Assembly (NCBI RefSeq): GCF_018982885.2
Contig: NZ_CP081848.1
Span: forward strand, 1,178,001 to 1,242,000
DNA length: 64,000 nt
Origin: Polymorphobacter megasporae
GTDB lineage: Bacteria; Pseudomonadota; Alphaproteobacteria; Sphingomonadales; Sphingomonadaceae
Direction of reading: 5' to 3'
Made by a program: the position numbers and the translations under genes. Every line of letters begins with the position of its first letter. Position 1 is the first letter of the stretch. The notes under the pieces were generated by a model. It was given only the letters and a program-made list of their open reading frames with translations. It ran no database searches and had not been told where the DNA came from. Shown one piece after another: positions 61,150 to 64,000 of the stretch.

Positions 61150-62142
61150 ATGACCAACTCGACCTACGACGTCCTCGCCGTCGGCAATGCCCTCGTCGAC
61201 GTCATCACCACCGCCGAGGCCAGCTTCCTCGAGAGCCATGCGATCCCGAAGGGCACGATGCGGCTGATCGCGGCCGACGAGGCCGAGCGGCTGTACGGCA
61301 TCATGGGTGCGGGCAAGGAAGTCTCGGGCGGGTCGGCCGCCAACACCGTCGCCGGAATCGCGGCGATGGGCGGGCGTCCGGCGTTCGTCGGTCGCGTCGC
61401 CGCCGACCAGCTTGGCGAGGTCTTCGCCCACGACATCCGCGCCGCCGGGGTCGCCTTCAGCACGCCCGCGATGGTCGACGGGCCGCCGACCGGGCGCTGC
61501 TTGATCGTCGTCACTCCCGACGGCGACCGGACGATGAGCACCTACCTCGGCGCGTGCCAGGAGCTGAGCGAGGCTGACATCGACCCCGAGGTCGTCCGCG
61601 CCAGCCAGATCCTCTATCTCGAAGGCTATCTGTGGGATCCGATCATCCCCCGCGCCGCGATGCGCAAGGCGATCGAGATCGCCCGTGCCGCTGGCCGGAA
61701 AGTCGCCTTCACCTTGTCCGACGTGTTCTGCGTCGAGGGCCACCGCGACGACTTCCTCGGCCTGCTTGGCGGCCACGTCGACGTCATGTTCGGCAACGAG
61801 AACGAGGTCCGCGCGCTGTACCGGACCGACGACCTCGACACCGCGATGACCGAACTTGCCCGCCATGCAACGATCGCCGTCGTCACCCGGTCGGACAAGG
61901 GCGCGGTCGTCATCGCCGGAGGGGAGCGCCATGCCGTCCCCGCCGAGCCGGTTGCCCGCGTCGTCGACACCACCGGGGCGGGCGACCTGTTCGCCGCTGG
62001 CTTCCTCAGCGCGCTCGCCGCCGGGCGCGCGCTGCCCGACTGCGCCCGGGCGGGCGGGGTCGCAGCGGCGGAGATCATCAGCCACTACGGCGCGCGGTCG
62101 GAGGGCGACCTCAAGGCGCTCGTGGCGGCGCGGCTTGGCTGA
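61150..62142 (+). CDS. PfkB-family kinase, probable adenosine kinase
   Basis: The 330-residue ribokinase-fold enzyme has VLAVGNALVDVI, the glycine pair in VSGGSAANTVAGIAAMGG and the ATP-site signature VVDTTGAGDLFAAGFL with the catalytic Asp. The sequence resembles sphingomonad adenosine kinases and bacterial sugar kinases of the same family. Phosphorylation of adenosine is the likeliest role but not proven by sequence. It overlaps the next gene by 8 bases. Confidence 0.88.
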   Translation: MTNSTYDVLAVGNALVDVITTAEASFLESHAIPKGTMRLIAADEAERLYGIMGAGKEVSGGSAANTVAGIAAMGGRPAFVGRVAADQLGEVFAHDIRAAGVAFSTPAMVDGPPTGRCLIVVTPDGDRTMSTYLGACQELSEADIDPEVVRASQILYLEGYLWDPIIPRAAMRKAIEIARAAGRKVAFTLSDVFCVEGHRDDFLGLLGGHVDVMFGNENEVRALYRTDDLDTAMTELARHATIAVVTRSDKGAVVIAGGERHAVPAEPVARVVDTTGAGDLFAAGFLSALAAGRALPDCARAGGVAAAEIISHYGARSEGDLKALVAARLG

Positions 62143-62728
62143 CGAACCGCCCTATCGCGCGCCGACGGCTGCCCCGCCGCGCCCGCCACGGGTGCCGCCG
62201 GGCAAGCCATCATCTGAGGAACACGGGCTGTCGGCGGCGCTAGCGCGGAACATCGAGGCGGTTGCCCGGCGCCGGGCCGAGGACGCCGCCAATCTGAGCT
62301 TCGATGTCCGGCTCGCCACCGGCATCGGCCGCCGGATCGGCCGGATGAGCTTCGTCTATCTCCACATCCTGTTCTACGGGACGTGGACCCTGCTCCAATA
62401 CGGGGTCGTCGGGCACGTCACGGGCTTCGACCCGGCGCTGGCGCTGATGGGGTCGATCGCGTCGGCGGAGGCGATCTTCCTGTCGCTGTTCATCCTGATC
62501 GCGCAGAACATCTTGACCGCTGCCGACAACCGCCGCGACGACCTCGCCCTCCAGGTCAGCCTGCTCGCCGAGCACGAGGTGACCCAGCTGATCAAGCTGA
62601 CCCGGGCGGTGGCCGAAAAGCTCGGCATCGACACCACCGCCGACCACGGCGAGATTGCCGACCTGCAGGACGACGTCGCCCCCGAACGCGTCCTCGACCA
62701 GATCGCGGGAACCGAGAACGCCCCCTAA
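62135..62728 (+). CDS. DUF1003 domain membrane protein
   Basis: The 197-residue protein carries the DUF1003 domain: two membrane helices (FVYLHILFYGTWTLLQYG and AIFLSLFILIAQNILTAAD), followed by a helical tail rich in charged residues. The function is unknown. The start is uncertain: TTG 62135 overlaps the kinase stop and is chosen, while GTG 62192 is possible. The proline-rich N-terminus would be absent with the later start. Confidence 0.8.
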   Translation: MADEPPYRAPTAAPPRPPRVPPGKPSSEEHGLSAALARNIEAVARRRAEDAANLSFDVRLATGIGRRIGRMSFVYLHILFYGTWTLLQYGVVGHVTGFDPALALMGSIASAEAIFLSLFILIAQNILTAADNRRDDLALQVSLLAEHEVTQLIKLTRAVAEKLGIDTTADHGEIADLQDDVAPERVLDQIAGTENAP

Positions 62729-62755
62729 GTCCTATTCGGGAACGTTCTCAGCGGG

Positions 62756-64000
62756 TTAGTGCTTAAGGCTTGCGGCTTCGGCGGAGTCGAGATCCTCGTC
62801 GTGACCGATAATCCCGCGCGCGACGTTCGACCGGGTGCGGCCGTAGAGGACGTAGAAGATCAGCCCGATGATGGCCCAGCCGACGAACAATTCCTTCGTC
62901 AGCGTCGACAGCGAGAAGAACAGGAAGCCACAGCCCGCCGCCGCGAGCGGAGCGGTGACCCACACCACCGGGGCGCGGAACGGACGGCGGCGCTGCGGAT
63001 CGCGGACGCGGAGGACGAGGACGCCGATCGCCACCGCGACGAAGGCGAGCAAAGTCCCGGCGTTCGAGACGTCGGCGAGCAGGTCGATCGGGAAGAAGGC
63101 GGAGAAGACCGCGACGAAGACGCCCGTCGCGATGGTGATGACGTACGGCGTGTGGAAGCGCGAATGAATCCGCGACAGGACCGGCGGCAGCAGCCCGTCG
63201 CGTGCCATGACGAAGAAGATGCGCGTCTGGCCGAACATCAGCGCGAGGATGACCGACGGCAGTGCGACAACTGCGGCGATCGACAACAGGTTTCCCGCCC
63301 ATGGGAAGCCAATCGTGTGGAGAACGTAGGCGAGCGCCTCGCTCGACTTGGCGAGCTCGCTGTCGGGCTGCGCGCCGACCGACCCGGTCGCGGCGATGCC
63401 GACGAGCATGTACAAGATGGTCGAGATGCCGAGCGCGCCGATCAGGCCGATCGGGATGTTGCGGTTGGGGTTGACCGTCTCCTCGGCGGCGGTCGAGACC
63501 GCGTCGAAGCCGACGAAGGCGAAGAAGATCGTCGCCGCTGCTGCCGAGACGCCGACCGACGCCATGATCCCGGGTTTGAACGGGTCGGGAATCTCGTGCG
63601 CGAAGAAGCCGAGCGGCATGAACGGGTGGAAGTTCGCGGTGTGGATCAGCGGCAACGCCAGCGCGAGAAACATGCACAAGGTCAGGATCTTGATCATCAC
63701 GAGAACCGAGTTGAAGCGCGCGCTCTCCTTGGTGCCGACGACGAGCAAGGTCGTCACCGCGAGCGCGATGAACATCGCCGGCAGGTTGATCAGCCCGGGG
63801 TCCTTGTCGAACGGTCCATGGACCCACGTGCTGGGGATGGTGATGTTGAAGAAGCGGTTTGCCAGCCCGACCATATAGCCCGACCAACCGACCGCGACCG
63901 CGCTACTGGCGATCGCATATTCGAGGACCAGCGCCCAGCCGACGACCCACGCGGCGACCTCGCCGAAGGTCGCGTAGCTGAAGGTATACGCCGACCCCGA
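62756..64000 (-). CDS. APC-superfamily amino acid permease (5' end cut by window edge)
   Basis: The frame is open from the right edge (first visible residues SGSAYTFSYATFGEVAAWVVG) to the stop at 62756, giving 414 residues. It has about ten membrane segments and CAT-type signatures: GWALVLEYAIASSAVAVGWSGY, FFAFVGFDAVSTAAEE and PNRNIPIGLIGALG. The N-terminal part lies outside. It should import a cationic or neutral amino acid. An internal methionine at 63874 is not the start, because the family sequence continues upstream. Confidence 0.93.
   Translation of the reverse strand, partial: SGSAYTFSYATFGEVAAWVVGWALVLEYAIASSAVAVGWSGYMVGLANRFFNITIPSTWVHGPFDKDPGLINLPAMFIALAVTTLLVVGTKESARFNSVLVMIKILTLCMFLALALPLIHTANFHPFMPLGFFAHEIPDPFKPGIMASVGVSAAAATIFFAFVGFDAVSTAAEETVNPNRNIPIGLIGALGISTILYMLVGIAATGSVGAQPDSELAKSSEALAYVLHTIGFPWAGNLLSIAAVVALPSVILALMFGQTRIFFVMARDGLLPPVLSRIHSRFHTPYVITIATGVFVAVFSAFFPIDLLADVSNAGTLLAFVAVAIGVLVLRVRDPQRRRPFRAPVVWVTAPLAAAGCGFLFFSLSTLTKELFVGWAIIGLIFYVLYGRTRSNVARGIIGHDEDLDSAEAASLKH

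Noticed and set aside
1-64000. CRISPR array, prophage, insertion sequence or replication origin
   Set aside because: No regularly spaced direct repeats, transposase, integrase or phage genes, or clustered DnaA boxes were seen.

Overview
The window is chromosomal DNA of a GC-rich alphaproteobacterium, almost certainly of the order Sphingomonadales. The signs are proteins ending in the PEPxxWA variant of the PEP-CTERM anchor, a Suf/Rrf2 pair, subunits resembling PimC/PimD, the general gene style and dispersed palindromic GC-rich elements. No rRNA, tRNA, CRISPR array, prophage or insertion sequence was found. Genes are dense, with many 4-base start/stop overlaps.

Layout, left to right. (1) 1-7.3 kb: 5' part of sufB with its Rrf2 regulator, an N-formylglutamate amidohydrolase, two transglutaminase-like proteins, a PEP-CTERM protein, an exported amidohydrolase and a PIN/ribbon-helix-helix toxin-antitoxin pair. 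(2) 7.4-11 kb: prfB with a complete programmed +1 frameshift site, and a class A penicillin-binding protein. (3) 11-20.1 kb: a cobalamin block. cobP points left. A cobalamin riboswitch, ending in a hairpin that can hide the ribosome binding site, leads rightward into btuB, cobO, btuF, btuC, btuD, bluB, cobT, cobS and cobC. This is uptake plus nucleotide-loop assembly with no corrin-ring synthesis genes. (4) 20.2-28 kb: a GAF-EAL protein, a Crp/Fnr regulator and a glycine-cleavage operon (gcvT, gcvH, a methyltransferase, gcvPA, gcvPB) behind a tandem glycine riboswitch. (5) 28-39 kb: ispH-thrB-rnhA and assorted metabolism and efflux genes, including an FAD oxidoreductase whose reading frame carries an inserted palindromic element.

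(6) 39-41.4 kb: two similar small PEP-CTERM genes in tandem. Each has a canonical sigma-54 promoter (TGGCAC-N5-TTGC) and, exactly 61 bases upstream, a shared element TGTCGG-N5-TTTACACT. The PEP-CTERM gene at 4155-4919 also has a sigma-54-type promoter and a copy of the element in opposite orientation. This looks like one small regulon under a sigma-54 activator, plausibly the PrsR type known from PEP-CTERM/exosortase systems. It is the most interesting signal in the window.

(7) 41.5-56.2 kb: an S9 peptidase, a glycosyltransferase, a dehydrogenase, then a co-directional block of a Tat-exported TldD-like protein, its TldE/PmbA-like partner without a signal, DUF4159, MoxR, DUF58, a BatA-like protein and two large membrane-anchored proteins of unknown function. 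(8) 56.2-64 kb: a MATE transporter, an ABM-domain protein, a two-subunit acyl-CoA dehydrogenase interrupted by a palindromic element, a lipoprotein, a PfkB-family kinase, a DUF1003 protein and a truncated amino-acid permease. A 77-base element occurs once at 32.3 kb and once at 60.6 kb and fits no annotated feature.
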